In this document: positions 1 to 6,616 of the stretch, in pieces
Layout of the letters: every line of letters begins with the position of its first letter
Numbering within the stretch: position 1 is the stretch's first letter
Origin: Nocardioides sp.
Lineage (GTDB): Bacteria; Actinomycetota; Actinomycetes; Propionibacteriales; Nocardioidaceae
Direction of reading: 5' to 3'
Assembly: GCA_029264225.1 (NCBI GenBank)
Contig: JARICB010000140.1
Span: 1-13,395 of the forward strand
Length of the DNA: 13,395 bases
Notes under the pieces: model-generated
Databases searched by the model: none
Seen by the model: the letters and a program-made list of their open reading frames with translations, nothing else
Told to the model about the DNA's origin: nothing
Made by a program: the position numbers and the translations under genes

Positions 1-462
1 GAAGTCGGTCATCGACAGTTCGTTGGACTCCAACGCCATCCGGTCGGCTTCCCAGTCGTCACCGGTGGTGTCGCTCACGACGCTGTCGGGCGACGAGCCG
101 GCGAGCAGCACGCCCGACTCCTCGAAGGTCTCGCGCACGGCCGCGCACACGAGCGCCCGGGCCAATGCCGGTTCGCAGCCCAGCGTCGTGGCCCAGGAGT
201 CGACCGACGGGCCGGCCCAGGCGAGGTCCTCGGCGAAGTCGCGTGAATCCACGCCACCCCCGGGGAAGACGCACATGTCTGCGGCGAACGCCATCGACAG
301 GTGTCGGCGCAGCAGGTAGAGCTCCGGGCCCGACGCACCGTCGCGCATCAGCACGACGGTGGCGGCGTTGCGCGGTTCGACCGGTGTGGCGTCACCGCTC
401 GCATAGGCGTGCGCCTGCTCGACGATGTGTTGCGGGACCGGCATCCGGCTCAGGCCAGGCAT
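1..462 (-). CDS. Nudix hydrolase, C-terminal part cut off by window edge
   Basis: Reading the minus strand from the ATG at 462 gives 154 open codons running off the left edge. Residues about 34-70 read as a Nudix-fold strand region ending in PGGG (67-70), and residues 110-117 read RETFEESG, the REuxEExG half of the Nudix box whose glutamates bind the catalytic metal. About 39 residues separate PGGG from RETFEESG, so the box is split by an insertion, as in the NUDT19-like subgroup; a canonical box is continuous. Nudix enzymes hydrolyse nucleoside diphosphates linked to another group; the substrate cannot be named, although NUDT19-like members often act on CoA derivatives. The ATG directly follows the RidA stop (TGA-ATG), so the gene is probably the third of a translationally coupled trio. 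The same protein could start at M7 (444). The family is seen in the sequence; the substrate is unknown. Confidence 0.9.
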   Translation of the reverse strand, partial: MPGLSRMPVPQHIVEQAHAYASGDATPVEPRNAATVVLMRDGASGPELYLLRRHLSMAFAADMCVFPGGGVDSRDFAEDLAWAGPSVDSWATTLGCEPALARALVCAAVRETFEESGVLLAGSSPDSVVSDTTGDDWEADRMALESNELSMTDF

Positions 463-924
463 TCAGTCAGCGACCTCGACGATGAGCTCGATCTCGACGG
501 GTACGTCGAGGGGGAGCACGGTAACGCCGACCGCGGAGCGCGCATGCTTGCCGGCGTCGCCGAAGACCTCGGCGAGGAACTCCGAGGCGCCGTTGGCGAC
601 CTTGGGCTGCCCGGTGAAGTCGGGAGTGGAGGCGACGAAGACGACGACCTTCACGATCCTGGTGATGTTGTCGAGCGAGCCGATCTCGGCCTTGATCGCG
701 GCGAGCGCATTCAGCGCACACTGGCGGGCACAGTCATAGCCCTGCTCGTCGGAGACCGCACCACCGAGCTTGCCGACCGCGATCATCTCGCCGTCGCGCG
801 CAGGAAGCTGCCCGGCGGTGAAGACGAGGTTGCCGGTGCGCACCGTCGGAAGGTAGGCCGCCACCGGGGCGACGACCTCGGGGACGCGGATCCCCATCGC
901 CCCAAGCGTCGCCTCGGCGCCCAT
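463..924 (-). CDS. RidA/YjgF/YER057c/UK114 family protein (Rv3678c-like)
   Basis: This 153-residue protein matches the RidA-like subgroup typified by M. tuberculosis Rv3678c, which is longer than E. coli RidA (about 130). The signature VRTGNLVFTAGQLP lies at residues 28-41. KHARSAVGVTVLPLDVPVEIE (127-147, quoted here as separate pieces KHARSAVGV and TVLPLDVPVEIE) contains R129, at the position of the arginine that holds the substrate carboxylate in enamine deaminases. RidA proteins form trimers and hydrolyse reactive 2-aminoacrylate-type intermediates released by PLP enzymes; whether this subgroup does so is not established here. The ATG shares its A with the DUF4177 stop (TGATG), which favours it over M10 (897). 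The gene is followed immediately by the Nudix gene. The DUF4177-RidA pairing is a conserved actinobacterial arrangement. Confidence 0.93.
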   Translation of the reverse strand: MGAEATLGAMGIRVPEVVAPVAAYLPTVRTGNLVFTAGQLPARDGEMIAVGKLGGAVSDEQGYDCARQCALNALAAIKAEIGSLDNITRIVKVVVFVASTPDFTGQPKVANGASEFLAEVFGDAGKHARSAVGVTVLPLDVPVEIELIVEVAD

Positions 925-1079
925 CAGGACGCCTGCGGACGCTTCAAGAAGGCGACCAGGCCGCCCTGGGCGTTGGTGTGGATGGCGACGAGCTCCCAGC
1001 CGTCCTGGCCGAAGTTGTTGAGCATCAGCGCCTCGTTGTGCAGCGGAATGGGCGCAACTTGGTATTCCCAGATCGTCAT
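924..1079 (-). CDS. DUF4177 small conserved protein, 51 aa
   Basis: A small gene of 51 codons. The protein begins MTIWEYQVAPIPL, continues through NNFGQDGWELVAIHT and ends FLKRPQAS. The W-E-Y start, the GxDGWELV core and the ...YLKRP-like end are typical of the DUF4177 family of short actinobacterial proteins encoded beside RidA-like genes; M. tuberculosis has one between Rv3678c and Rv3679. Function is unknown; the size and the hydrophobic-acidic pattern suggest a small single-domain beta-alpha fold. Its TGA overlaps the RidA ATG by one base, so the two are almost certainly co-translated. No Shine-Dalgarno sequence precedes the ATG; instead a TAGGGT box lies six bases upstream, suggesting a leaderless transcript that begins at this gene. 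Confidence 0.9.
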   Translation of the reverse strand: MTIWEYQVAPIPLHNEALMLNNFGQDGWELVAIHTNAQGGLVAFLKRPQAS

Positions 1080-1085
1080 GGTCCG

Positions 1086-1091
1086 ACCCTA
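1086..1091 (-). promoter_or_regulatory. Predicted -10 box for DUF4177-RidA-Nudix operon (leaderless)
   Basis: Reading the minus strand, TAGGGT fits the actinobacterial -10 pattern TAnnnT and ends six bases before the DUF4177 ATG at 1079. That spacing puts transcription start on or next to the ATG. No good -35 hexamer is visible. The whole 46-base gap (1080-1125) behind the monooxygenase gene contains nothing else. Confidence 0.4.
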
Positions 1092-1125
1092 CTCAGGCCG
1101 CCCTGCCCACGCACCGAGGGGCGGC

Positions 1126-2172
1126 TCAGGAGGTGGCGGCCAGCAGCCGCAGGGTCTCCTCGCGCGCGGGCGCCGACTGGGCCGGGGTGCCGCTGAAGGC
1201 ACCGGCCACGGGGTGCACCATCACCTCGTCGACGTCGAACTCGGCGGCCAGAGCGGTGATCCGGTCGCGAGCAGCGGCCGGCGCGTCCACGATCCAGCGC
1301 CGCAGCATCGCCTCGGCGAGCGACTCGTGCGCCGCCGCGACCGGGTGTGCCTCGGCCTCCTCGATCAGCCGCTGGGCGGCCAGCCGGCCGCCGGTGCGCA
1401 GCGCGATCATCGCCTGCACCTGGGGCAGTGCCAGCCGACGGGCCTCGTCAGCGGTCTCGGCGACGGCCACGTTGGCCGTCAGGAAGGTGCGCGGCTCCGG
1501 GTGCTCCTCGCTGGGCTGGTACGTCGACCGGTACAGGTTGAGGGCCTCGGCAGTGCCCTGGCCCGCGAAGTGGTGGGCGAAGACGTAGGGAAGCCCGCGA
1601 GCGGCTGCCAGTCGGGCGGAGTAGTCGGAGGAGCCGAGCAACCAGATCATCGGCACCGAAGCGGCGCTCGGGGTGGCCCGCAGCGGCTCGCGGCGGCCAC
1701 CGACCGACATCTCGACACCCTCGGGGTGCATCAGCGTCGCCACGTCGGAGACATATTGCGGGAACTGGGCCACGGCGTCATCGGCAGCAGTGGTGGCACC
1801 GCCGCGCAGCACGTAGCGGGTCAACATGTCAGTGCCCGGGGCCCGACCGATGCCGAGATCGATCCGCCCGGGGAAGGCGGCCTCCAGCAGCGCGAACTGC
1901 TCGGCAATCACCAACGGCTCGTGGTTGGGAAGCATCACCCCACCGGAGCCGACCCGGATCTGGGTCGTGGCAGCGGCCAGCATCGCGATCAACACCGGGG
2001 GGTTCGTCGCAGCGACGGCCGGCATGTTGTGGTGCTCGGCCACCCAGTAGCGGTGCAGGCCGAGCCCGTCGGCCACCTGGGCCAAGGATCGCGAGGCGGC
2101 GACCGCGTCGGCGCTGGTCTGGTCGGTGCGTACCGGCACGAGGTCGAGGACAGAAAGAATGGGAAGACTCAC
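1126..2172 (-). CDS. LLM class flavin-dependent oxidoreductase (bacterial luciferase-like monooxygenase)
   Basis: A 348-residue protein of the luciferase-like monooxygenase superfamily, MsnO8-like subgroup: FMNH2- or F420-using TIM-barrel oxidoreductases. It opens with SLPILSVLDLVPV, the usual first barrel strand, followed by GLHRYWVAEHHNMP with the conserved W-x-A-E-H-H, then IRVGSGGVMLPNHEPLVIAE and PGRIDLGIGRAPGTD, the core cofactor-binding strands. PMIWLLGSSDYSA follows near the middle. The frame stays open to 2301, but the residues before SLPILSV look unlike the family, so I place the start at the GTG at 2172, preceded by a weak GGGTGG. It diverges from an MFS gene across 85 bases and runs in the same direction as the DUF4177 operon, 46 bases ahead of it. 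Substrate and flavin versus F420 use cannot be decided from sequence. Confidence 0.9.
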   Translation of the reverse strand: MSLPILSVLDLVPVRTDQTSADAVAASRSLAQVADGLGLHRYWVAEHHNMPAVAATNPPVLIAMLAAATTQIRVGSGGVMLPNHEPLVIAEQFALLEAAFPGRIDLGIGRAPGTDMLTRYVLRGGATTAADDAVAQFPQYVSDVATLMHPEGVEMSVGGRREPLRATPSAASVPMIWLLGSSDYSARLAAARGLPYVFAHHFAGQGTAEALNLYRSTYQPSEEHPEPRTFLTANVAVAETADEARRLALPQVQAMIALRTGGRLAAQRLIEEAEAHPVAAAHESLAEAMLRRWIVDAPAAARDRITALAAEFDVDEVMVHPVAGAFSGTPAQSAPAREETLRLLAATS

Positions 2173-2197
2173 ACCACCCGCAGCGTCTGAGCGCACG

Positions 2198-2203
2198 GCG
2201 ATA
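2198..2203 (-). promoter_or_regulatory. Possible -10 box for the monooxygenase gene
   Basis: TATCGC on the minus strand, about 25 bases ahead of the GTG at 2172, is the best -10-like hexamer in the spacer. No convincing -35 lies at 16-18 bases. This is a weak call based on position and AT content only. Confidence 0.25.
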
Positions 2204-2223
2204 TTCCGGCGTTCAGGCAATTG

Positions 2224-2237
2224 AGCACAACCGTGCT
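2224..2237. repeat. Perfect inverted repeat AGCAC-N4-GTGCT, possible operator
   Basis: AGCAC and GTGCT form a perfect 5-bp inverted repeat with a 4-base spacer, in the 85-bp region between the divergent monooxygenase and MFS genes. It sits just upstream of the predicted MFS -10 box, where a repressor would block RNA polymerase. A 10-bp match can occur by chance, and no regulator gene is adjacent. Confidence 0.25.
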
Positions 2238-2245
2238 GGAGGTCA

Positions 2246-2251
2246 TAGCGT
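2246..2251 (+). promoter_or_regulatory. Predicted -10 box for the MFS gene (leaderless)
   Basis: TAGCGT fits TAnnnT and ends six bases before the GTG at 2258, predicting a leaderless mRNA. TTGAGC at 2221-2226 is a partial -35 match, but at a long 19-base spacing. Confidence 0.35.
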
Positions 2252-2257
2252 CTGGGG

Positions 2258-3622
2258 GTGACAACATCGACCGGTCGCCGTGAGGGCGTCTTCTCCTCCA
2301 CCTACGCCGCCACGTCGGTCGGGATGGTCTCGCTGATCGCCTTCGTCGCGTTCGAGGCCATGGCGGTGGCCACGGTGATGCCGACGGTGGCCCGCGACCT
2401 CGCTGGTGTCGCCCTGTTCGCGCTCGCCTTCGCCGCTCCGCTCGCGAGCGGTGTGGTCGGCATGGTCGCGGCCGGGATGTGGAGCGACCGTCGCGGGCCG
2501 GCAGTTCCCCTGGTCGTGTCGATGGTGCTGTTCTCCCTGGGTCTGGTGATCTGTGGTCTGGCGCCCACGATGGAGATCCTGGTGGCGGGTCGGGTAGTCC
2601 AGGGACTCGGCGGCGGCGCCCTCATCGTCGGCGTCTACGTCGTGGTCGGGCTGGTCTTCCCACCCCGTCTCCAGCCCTCGATCTTCGCGGCCTTCGCGGC
2701 CGCGTGGGTGCTGCCCGCACTGTTCGGCCCCGCACTGGCAGCCTTCATCTCCCACGCCGTGGGGTGGCGTTGGGTCTTCCTGGGCGCCGTCGTGCTGGTC
2801 GTCCTGGCAGCGCTGCTTGTCGCCCCCGCCCTTCGTCGGCCGGTCGAGACGACCCCGGGCACACCCGCCCCGAGGTCGCGGCTGCTCTGGGCGGTGGTCG
2901 GTGCCGCCGCCGTGCTCGCCTTCGAACTGCTCGGTTCGGGAGATGCCGTCGCCGTCGCACTCGCGGCGGTCGCCTTCGTCCTGGTTCTGCTCGCGCTGCG
3001 CCGGCTGCTGCCGGTCGGCACCCTGTCTTCCCGCCGCGGCCTGCCAGCCGTCATTGCCACCCGCGGCCTGATCAGTGCGGCCTTCTTCTGCGGCGAGGCC
3101 TACATCGTTTTCGTGCTCCAGGAGCAGTGGGGGATCAGCGCCGGTGGCGCCGGGATCGCCCTGACCTGCGTCGGCATCGTGTGGGCGGGCGCCAGCCAGC
3201 TCCAGGCGCGCCTGGGCGAGCGGGTCAGCGACGCCACCGCGATCCACACAGGCTCCAGCCTGGTCCTCCTCGGGTTGGTCTGCCTGGCCCTGGTGGTGTG
3301 GCTCGACGTGTCACCAGTCCTGGCCGGGGCGTCCTACGTGTTCGCCGGCGCGGGGATGGGATTCGCCTACCCGCGGCTGAGCGTGTCGATGTTGGCCGCC
3401 TCCACCGTCGCCGACCGCGGCTTCAACTCATCCGCCCTCTCGATCGCCGATTCGCTCGGCGCCGCCCTGGCGCTGTCGATCTCCGGTGTCGCCTTCACGA
3501 TCGCCGGCCGCAACGGCCTCGACCCGTTCGTCGTGGTCTTCGCGCTTGCGGTGCTGGTGGGCGTGCTCGCCGTCTTCACCGCCGGCCGGGTGGCCGTTGC
3601 GCAGCAGCAGCCCGCGGCCTGA
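2258..3622 (+). CDS. MFS transporter, DHA2-like, about 14 membrane helices
   Basis: A 454-residue integral membrane protein of the major facilitator superfamily. I count about fourteen hydrophobic helices, more than the usual twelve, matching the 14-helix drug:H+ antiporter (DHA2) layout. Family motifs are visible: motif A as GMWSDRRGP between helices 2 and 3 (about residues 73-81), motif B as VAGRVVQGLGGG in helix 4, and a motif C-like PALFGPALAAF in helix 5, followed by WRWVFL. These support proton-driven efflux of small molecules; the substrate is unknown. The GTG at 2258 has a G-run directly against it, too close for a normal ribosome site, and a -10-like box six bases upstream, so it is probably leaderless. 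It diverges from the flavin monooxygenase and converges with the 2H phosphoesterase gene 25 bases downstream. Confidence 0.9.
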   Translation: MTTSTGRREGVFSSTYAATSVGMVSLIAFVAFEAMAVATVMPTVARDLAGVALFALAFAAPLASGVVGMVAAGMWSDRRGPAVPLVVSMVLFSLGLVICGLAPTMEILVAGRVVQGLGGGALIVGVYVVVGLVFPPRLQPSIFAAFAAAWVLPALFGPALAAFISHAVGWRWVFLGAVVLVVLAALLVAPALRRPVETTPGTPAPRSRLLWAVVGAAAVLAFELLGSGDAVAVALAAVAFVLVLLALRRLLPVGTLSSRRGLPAVIATRGLISAAFFCGEAYIVFVLQEQWGISAGGAGIALTCVGIVWAGASQLQARLGERVSDATAIHTGSSLVLLGLVCLALVVWLDVSPVLAGASYVFAGAGMGFAYPRLSVSMLAASTVADRGFNSSALSIADSLGAALALSISGVAFTIAGRNGLDPFVVVFALAVLVGVLAVFTAGRVAVAQQQPAA

Positions 3623-3627
3623 CCGCG
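3613..3627 (+). terminator. Short GC hairpin at the end of the MFS gene
   Basis: CGCGG-CCTGA-CCGCG is a perfect 5-bp GC stem with a 5-base loop spanning the stop codon of the MFS gene, in the 25-bp gap between two convergent genes. There is no T-run, so it would be an atypical terminator of the kind proposed for GC-rich actinobacteria. Such short stems are frequent at this GC content. Confidence 0.25.
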
Positions 3628-3647
3628 CGCAGATTCCTCGGCCCGGG

Positions 3648-4169
3648 TCATCCGCCCAACTTCCAGCTGGCCAGCACCCGACAGTCGCCGGATTCATACC
3701 AAGCCAGCTGCAGCTCACGCACGCGCGTACGGGTCGGCACGGCGGCGCCGAGCAGCCGACGGGTCGAGGGGAGATCGACCGCGTCGCTGGCCAGGTCCAG
3801 GGTCAGGTGCGGTACGACGCGCGGGTAGGCGCCGGCATACGGCGGGCAGGTCGGAAAGGCCTCGACCAGCCGCGCAGTCAGGTCAAGGAACGGCGCCTGC
3901 GGTTCCGGACACACATAGATGATCCCGTCGCCGAACTGCCCGAGCGTCTGCAGCGCGGCATCGACGGGCGCCGTGGCTGCGGCGATCTCCGCTACCCGAG
4001 CCAGGTCGGAGATCGATGGGTCGGCCAGGAACGGGCCGAGCGCGGTGATGTGGGCGTGGGCAAACCTCGGGTCCGCGGAGAGGAAGCCCTCGTCATAGTG
4101 ACGGGTGCGGGCCACGACGAACTCCTCGAGCTCGGGAACCGGCAGCTGGAGGACCGAGTGACCACGCAC
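3648..4169 (-). CDS. 2'-5' RNA ligase family protein (2H phosphoesterase)
   Basis: A 173-residue protein with the two H-x-T motifs that define 2H phosphoesterases: HIT at residues 40-42 (within FAHAHITALGPF) and HLT at 121-123 (within VVPHLTLDL), about 80 residues apart as expected for the two-lobed fold. Members ligate or hydrolyse 2'-5' RNA bonds or open cyclic phosphodiesters such as 2',3'-cyclic nucleotides; the physiological substrate here is unknown. The frame is open to 4262, but I choose the GTG at 4169 because GGAAGG lies eight bases ahead of it and RGHSVLQLPVPELE is a natural first beta strand. The protein ends CRVLASWKLGG. It diverges from cobT across 71 bases, but divergence alone does not link it to cobalamin. 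Confidence 0.85.
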   Translation of the reverse strand: MRGHSVLQLPVPELEEFVVARTRHYDEGFLSADPRFAHAHITALGPFLADPSISDLARVAEIAAATAPVDAALQTLGQFGDGIIYVCPEPQAPFLDLTARLVEAFPTCPPYAGAYPRVVPHLTLDLASDAVDLPSTRRLLGAAVPTRTRVRELQLAWYESGDCRVLASWKLGG

Positions 4170-4177
4170 CGGCCCAG

Positions 4178-4183
4178 CCTTCC
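4178..4183 (-). promoter_or_regulatory. Shine-Dalgarno GGAAGG that sets the start of the 2H gene
   Basis: GGAAGG on the minus strand, eight bases before the GTG at 4169, is one of the few clear ribosome sites in the window and decides against the longer frame starting at 4262. Confidence 0.55.
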
Positions 4184-4208
4184 AGACCGCTCGGACGCCT
4201 CGTATCGT
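4180..4208 (+). promoter_or_regulatory. Possible cobT-cobS promoter (TTCCAG-17-TATCGT)
   Basis: TATCGT at 4203-4208 fits the actinobacterial -10 pattern, with a weak TTCCAG 17 bases upstream. Transcription would start near 4215, leaving a leader of about 26 bases with a GGGAG ribosome site before the TTG start at 4241. The gap is far too short for a cobalamin riboswitch. Confidence 0.35.
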
Positions 4209-4240
4209 GACCAGCAAGCACAGCCGAGCCCGGGAGCGAC

Positions 4241-5290
4241 TTGTCCTCTCATCTCCCGTCACGCATCACACCCCCGGACCCGACCTTCGCCGCGGCTGCC
4301 GCTGAGCGCCTGGCTGCCCTTGCCACCCCACCCGGCGCGCTCGGCCGCCTCGGCGATGCCGCAGTGTGGATCAGCGCCGCCCAGGGTCAGGTGCCGCCGC
4401 AGCCGCTGAGCAATGTCCGGCTGGTGATCTTCGCCGGCGACCACGGGGTGGCACAGCATGGTGTGTCGGCCTACCCGCCCGAGATCACCGGCGCGATGGT
4501 GCGGGCCTTCGTCGCCGGCCGGGCCGGGGTGTCGGCACTGGCCGCCGCCCACGACGTACACGTGCGGATCCTCGACCTCGGTGTCGACGCCGATCTGAGC
4601 GATCTGCCGACCGACGTGAGTGCCCACAAGGTGCGCAGCGGGAGTGGACCTATCCACCTCGAGGACGCGCTGACCTCCGAGCAGACGCAGCAAGCGATCG
4701 GCGTCGGACGCCTGGTCGCCGCCGAGGAGATCGCCGCCGGCGCTCAACTGCTCATCAGCGGCGACATGGGGATCGGCAACACCACGCCGGCCGCAGCCAT
4801 GATCGCCGCCACCCTCGGTCTCCCCGCTGAGGAGGTCACGGGCCGCGGCACCGGCATCGATGACGCCACCTGGAGCCACAAGCGCGACGTCGTGCAGCAG
4901 GCCCTCGACCGGACCGCCGATCGCACCTGCGACCCGATCGAGACCCTGACCGCGCTCGGCAGCGCCGACCTCGCCGCGACGACCGGCTACCTGCTGGCAG
5001 CCGCCGAGGCTGGGGTGCCGGTGCTCCTCGATGGCCTGATGTCGGTGGCGTGCGCGCTCATCGCGGAGCAGATCGCGCCCGGCGCCACCGCCTGGTACGC
5101 CGCAGGCCACCGCTCCACCGAAGCCGCCCAGTCGCTGGCCCTCGACAAGCTCGGCCTCGAGCCGCTGCTCGACCTCGGGCTCCGGCTCGGGGAGGGCTCG
5201 GGCGCCGTCGCCGCCGTGCCGGTCCTCCGCTCCGCCATCGCAGTGCTGCGAGACGTCGCACTGCTCTCGGAACTGATGGGGCCAGCCTGA
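4241..5290 (+). CDS. cobT: Nicotinate-nucleotide-dimethylbenzimidazole phosphoribosyltransferase
   Basis: CobT transfers phosphoribose from nicotinate mononucleotide to the lower-ligand base (dimethylbenzimidazole), giving alpha-ribazole 5'-phosphate for the nucleotide loop of cobalamin. The 349-residue protein shows the family order: TPPGALGRLGD near residues 29-39, VIFAGDHGVAQHGVSAYP, the loop SGDMGIGNTTPAAAM (G174-D175 within it) and the C-terminal LGEGSGAVAAVPVL, in which E318 aligns with the catalytic glutamate E317 of the Salmonella enzyme. Length is typical (about 350). The start is taken as TTG at 4241, with GGGAG four bases ahead; no ATG or GTG fits the frame nearby. Its stop overlaps the predicted CTG start of cobS. 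Cytoplasmic enzyme. Confidence 0.95.
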   Translation: MSSHLPSRITPPDPTFAAAAAERLAALATPPGALGRLGDAAVWISAAQGQVPPQPLSNVRLVIFAGDHGVAQHGVSAYPPEITGAMVRAFVAGRAGVSALAAAHDVHVRILDLGVDADLSDLPTDVSAHKVRSGSGPIHLEDALTSEQTQQAIGVGRLVAAEEIAAGAQLLISGDMGIGNTTPAAAMIAATLGLPAEEVTGRGTGIDDATWSHKRDVVQQALDRTADRTCDPIETLTALGSADLAATTGYLLAAAEAGVPVLLDGLMSVACALIAEQIAPGATAWYAAGHRSTEAAQSLALDKLGLEPLLDLGLRLGEGSGAVAAVPVLRSAIAVLRDVALLSELMGPA

Positions 5291-6033
5291 ACACGCTGCG
5301 CGACGGCTCGCTGCTGGCCCTCGGCACCCTGACCGCCATCCCCGTCCCGCCGCCGGATCGGGTCGACCGGGGCACGGCCCGCGCGGCGATGGTGCTCGCC
5401 CCGCTGGCGGCCCTGCCGCTCGGCGGACTGGTCGCCCTGATCTGCCTCGCCGGAGGCCGGCTCGGCCTGCACCCGTTGGCGGTAGCAGTTACTGCCATCG
5501 CGCTGCTGGCCCTCGGCAGTCGGGCGCTGCACTGGGACGGCCTCTCCGACACGGCCGACGGGCTCACGGCGTCCTACGACGCCGAGCGTTCGCTGGCAGT
5601 GATGAAGTCGGGCACCTCCGGGCCCGCAGGTGTGGTGGCCACAGTCGCGATCTTCGGCCTGCAGGTGGCCGGGTTGGCCTCCCTGCTGCTTACCGACGGG
5701 GGCTGGCTCACCGCCGGCGTGCTCGTGTGCCTGTCCCGGTGCGCGCTGGTGCTCCTGTGCAGCCGCGGAGTGCCGGGTGCGCGCAGCGACGGGCTGGGGG
5801 CCACGTTCGTTGGCACCGTGCCCCGCAGCGTCGCGGTCGCGACGTGGGCACTGGCCCTTCTCCTCGCCTGGCTGGTCGGTGGGATCGCTGCCTTGGTAGG
5901 CGTCGTGTGCGCCGCCGCGGTCGTGCTGCTGCTCATCCGTCGCGTCGTCACCCGTTTCGGTGGCGTCACCGGCGACGTGTTCGGTGCCGCGATCGAGATC
6001 GCGCTGGCTACGATGCTGCTCACCGTCTCCTGA
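5287..6033 (+). CDS. cobS: Adenosylcobinamide-GDP ribazoletransferase (cobalamin synthase), predicted CTG start
   Basis: CobS joins adenosylcobinamide-GDP to alpha-ribazole (phosphate), the last assembly step of cobalamin, in the cell membrane. From a start at 5287 the protein has 248 residues, normal for the family. LRDGSLLALGTLTAIPVPPP (4-23) is the typical N-terminus, HWDGLSDTADGL (82-93) carries the conserved aspartates D84, D88 and D91, and MKSGTSGPAGVVA follows at 106-118. Several hydrophobic helices complete it, ending FGAAIEIALATMLL. No ATG, GTG or TTG lies between the upstream region and LRDG; the only candidates are CTG at 5287, overlapping the cobT stop as CTGA, and CTG at 5296. 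GGGG at 5278-5281 could serve as ribosome site. An ATG at 5389 would delete about 34 conserved residues. Confidence 0.92.
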   Translation: MNTLRDGSLLALGTLTAIPVPPPDRVDRGTARAAMVLAPLAALPLGGLVALICLAGGRLGLHPLAVAVTAIALLALGSRALHWDGLSDTADGLTASYDAERSLAVMKSGTSGPAGVVATVAIFGLQVAGLASLLLTDGGWLTAGVLVCLSRCALVLLCSRGVPGARSDGLGATFVGTVPRSVAVATWALALLLAWLVGGIAALVGVVCAAAVVLLLIRRVVTRFGGVTGDVFGAAIEIALATMLLTVS

Positions 6034-6042
6034 CGCAGCGCC

Positions 6043-6570
6043 TCACAATTTCAGCACCCGGCCGGCGATCACGAGATGTACCTCGTCGCAGCCGGTGGCG
6101 ACCCGCTGATTGACGGTGCCCAGCAGGTCGCGGAAAACCCGACCGGAGCGGTGCGCGGGCACCACCCCGAGCCCGACCTCGTTGGTCACGAACACCACGT
6201 CGTGCGCGGTGGTCGCCAGTGCCGCCAGAAGTGCCTCCACCTGCGCATCCACCCGGGCAGCGAGCACCGGCATCGAGCAGTCCCACCCGTCATCCGCGTC
6301 GATCAGCGCCGTCAGCCAGGTGCCGAGGCAGTCCACGATGAGCGGACCGTCGGCGGCGGCCACGGCAGTGGCCAGGTCACGGGTCTCAAGCGTCGTCCAG
6401 GCGGCGGGCCGGCGCTCACGGTGCGCGGCGAGCCGAGCGGCCCAGTCGGGATCGGGGTCGGCTTCGGCGGTGGGTCCGGGTGCGACGTACGTCGCCGGGC
6501 CGGTCCCGACCAGCGCCTCGGCGTGCCGGGACTTGCCCGAGCGGACGCCACCGGTGACCAACGTCTTCAT
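6043..6570 (-). CDS. cobU: Adenosylcobinamide kinase / adenosylcobinamide-phosphate guanylyltransferase
   Basis: CobU (CobP) phosphorylates adenosylcobinamide and then attaches GMP, making the adenosylcobinamide-GDP used by CobS. The 175-residue protein begins MKTLVTGGVRSGKSRHAE with a P-loop GGVRSGKS at 7-14. AARLAAHRERRPAAW contains H50, equivalent to the histidine that carries GMP in the Salmonella enzyme. LIVDCLGTWLTAL supplies the Walker B-like D80, and FVTNEVGLGVVP is the conserved later motif. The ATG at 6570 is chosen because GAGGGGG lies four bases ahead; a GTG at 6585 in the same frame would put that site inside the gene. It converges on cobS with only nine bases between stops, so it is not in the cobT-cobS operon, and lies 46 bases downstream of the CoA-transferase genes on its own strand. 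Confidence 0.95.
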   Translation of the reverse strand: MKTLVTGGVRSGKSRHAEALVGTGPATYVAPGPTAEADPDPDWAARLAAHRERRPAAWTTLETRDLATAVAAADGPLIVDCLGTWLTALIDADDGWDCSMPVLAARVDAQVEALLAALATTAHDVVFVTNEVGLGVVPAHRSGRVFRDLLGTVNQRVATGCDEVHLVIAGRVLKL

Positions 6571-6574
6571 CGTG

Positions 6575-6581
6575 CCCCCTC
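6575..6581 (-). promoter_or_regulatory. Shine-Dalgarno GAGGGGG that sets the cobU start
   Basis: GAGGGGG on the minus strand, four bases before the ATG at 6570, is a strong ribosome site and supports this ATG over the GTG at 6585. TAGCCT further upstream (minus strand, about 6604-6609) could be a -10 box for cobU, but read-through from the CoA-transferase genes is equally possible. Confidence 0.55.
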
Positions 6582-6616
6582 GCACCGGTTCGGAAAGCCG
6601 TCAGGCTAGCCGAGGC

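Noticed and set aside
301..2190. Long plus-strand open frame of 629 codons opposite the RidA, DUF4177 and monooxygenase genes
   Set aside because: Low-complexity Gly/Arg/Asp/His-rich product with no family resemblance; it is the antisense shadow of well-recognised minus-strand genes in GC-rich DNA.
2243..3247. Minus-strand open frame of 334 codons opposite the MFS gene
   Set aside because: Rich in Gly, Asp, His and Arg with no hydrophobic core; the plus strand encodes a clear MFS protein with its motifs.
4170..4240. Cobalamin riboswitch upstream of cobT
   Set aside because: Only 71 bases are available and no B12-box-like sequence was seen; such riboswitches need about 200 bases.
5050..5286. 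Upstream extension of cobS within cobT
   Set aside because: Arginine- and proline-rich residues typical of an out-of-frame reading; CobS homology begins only at about 5290.
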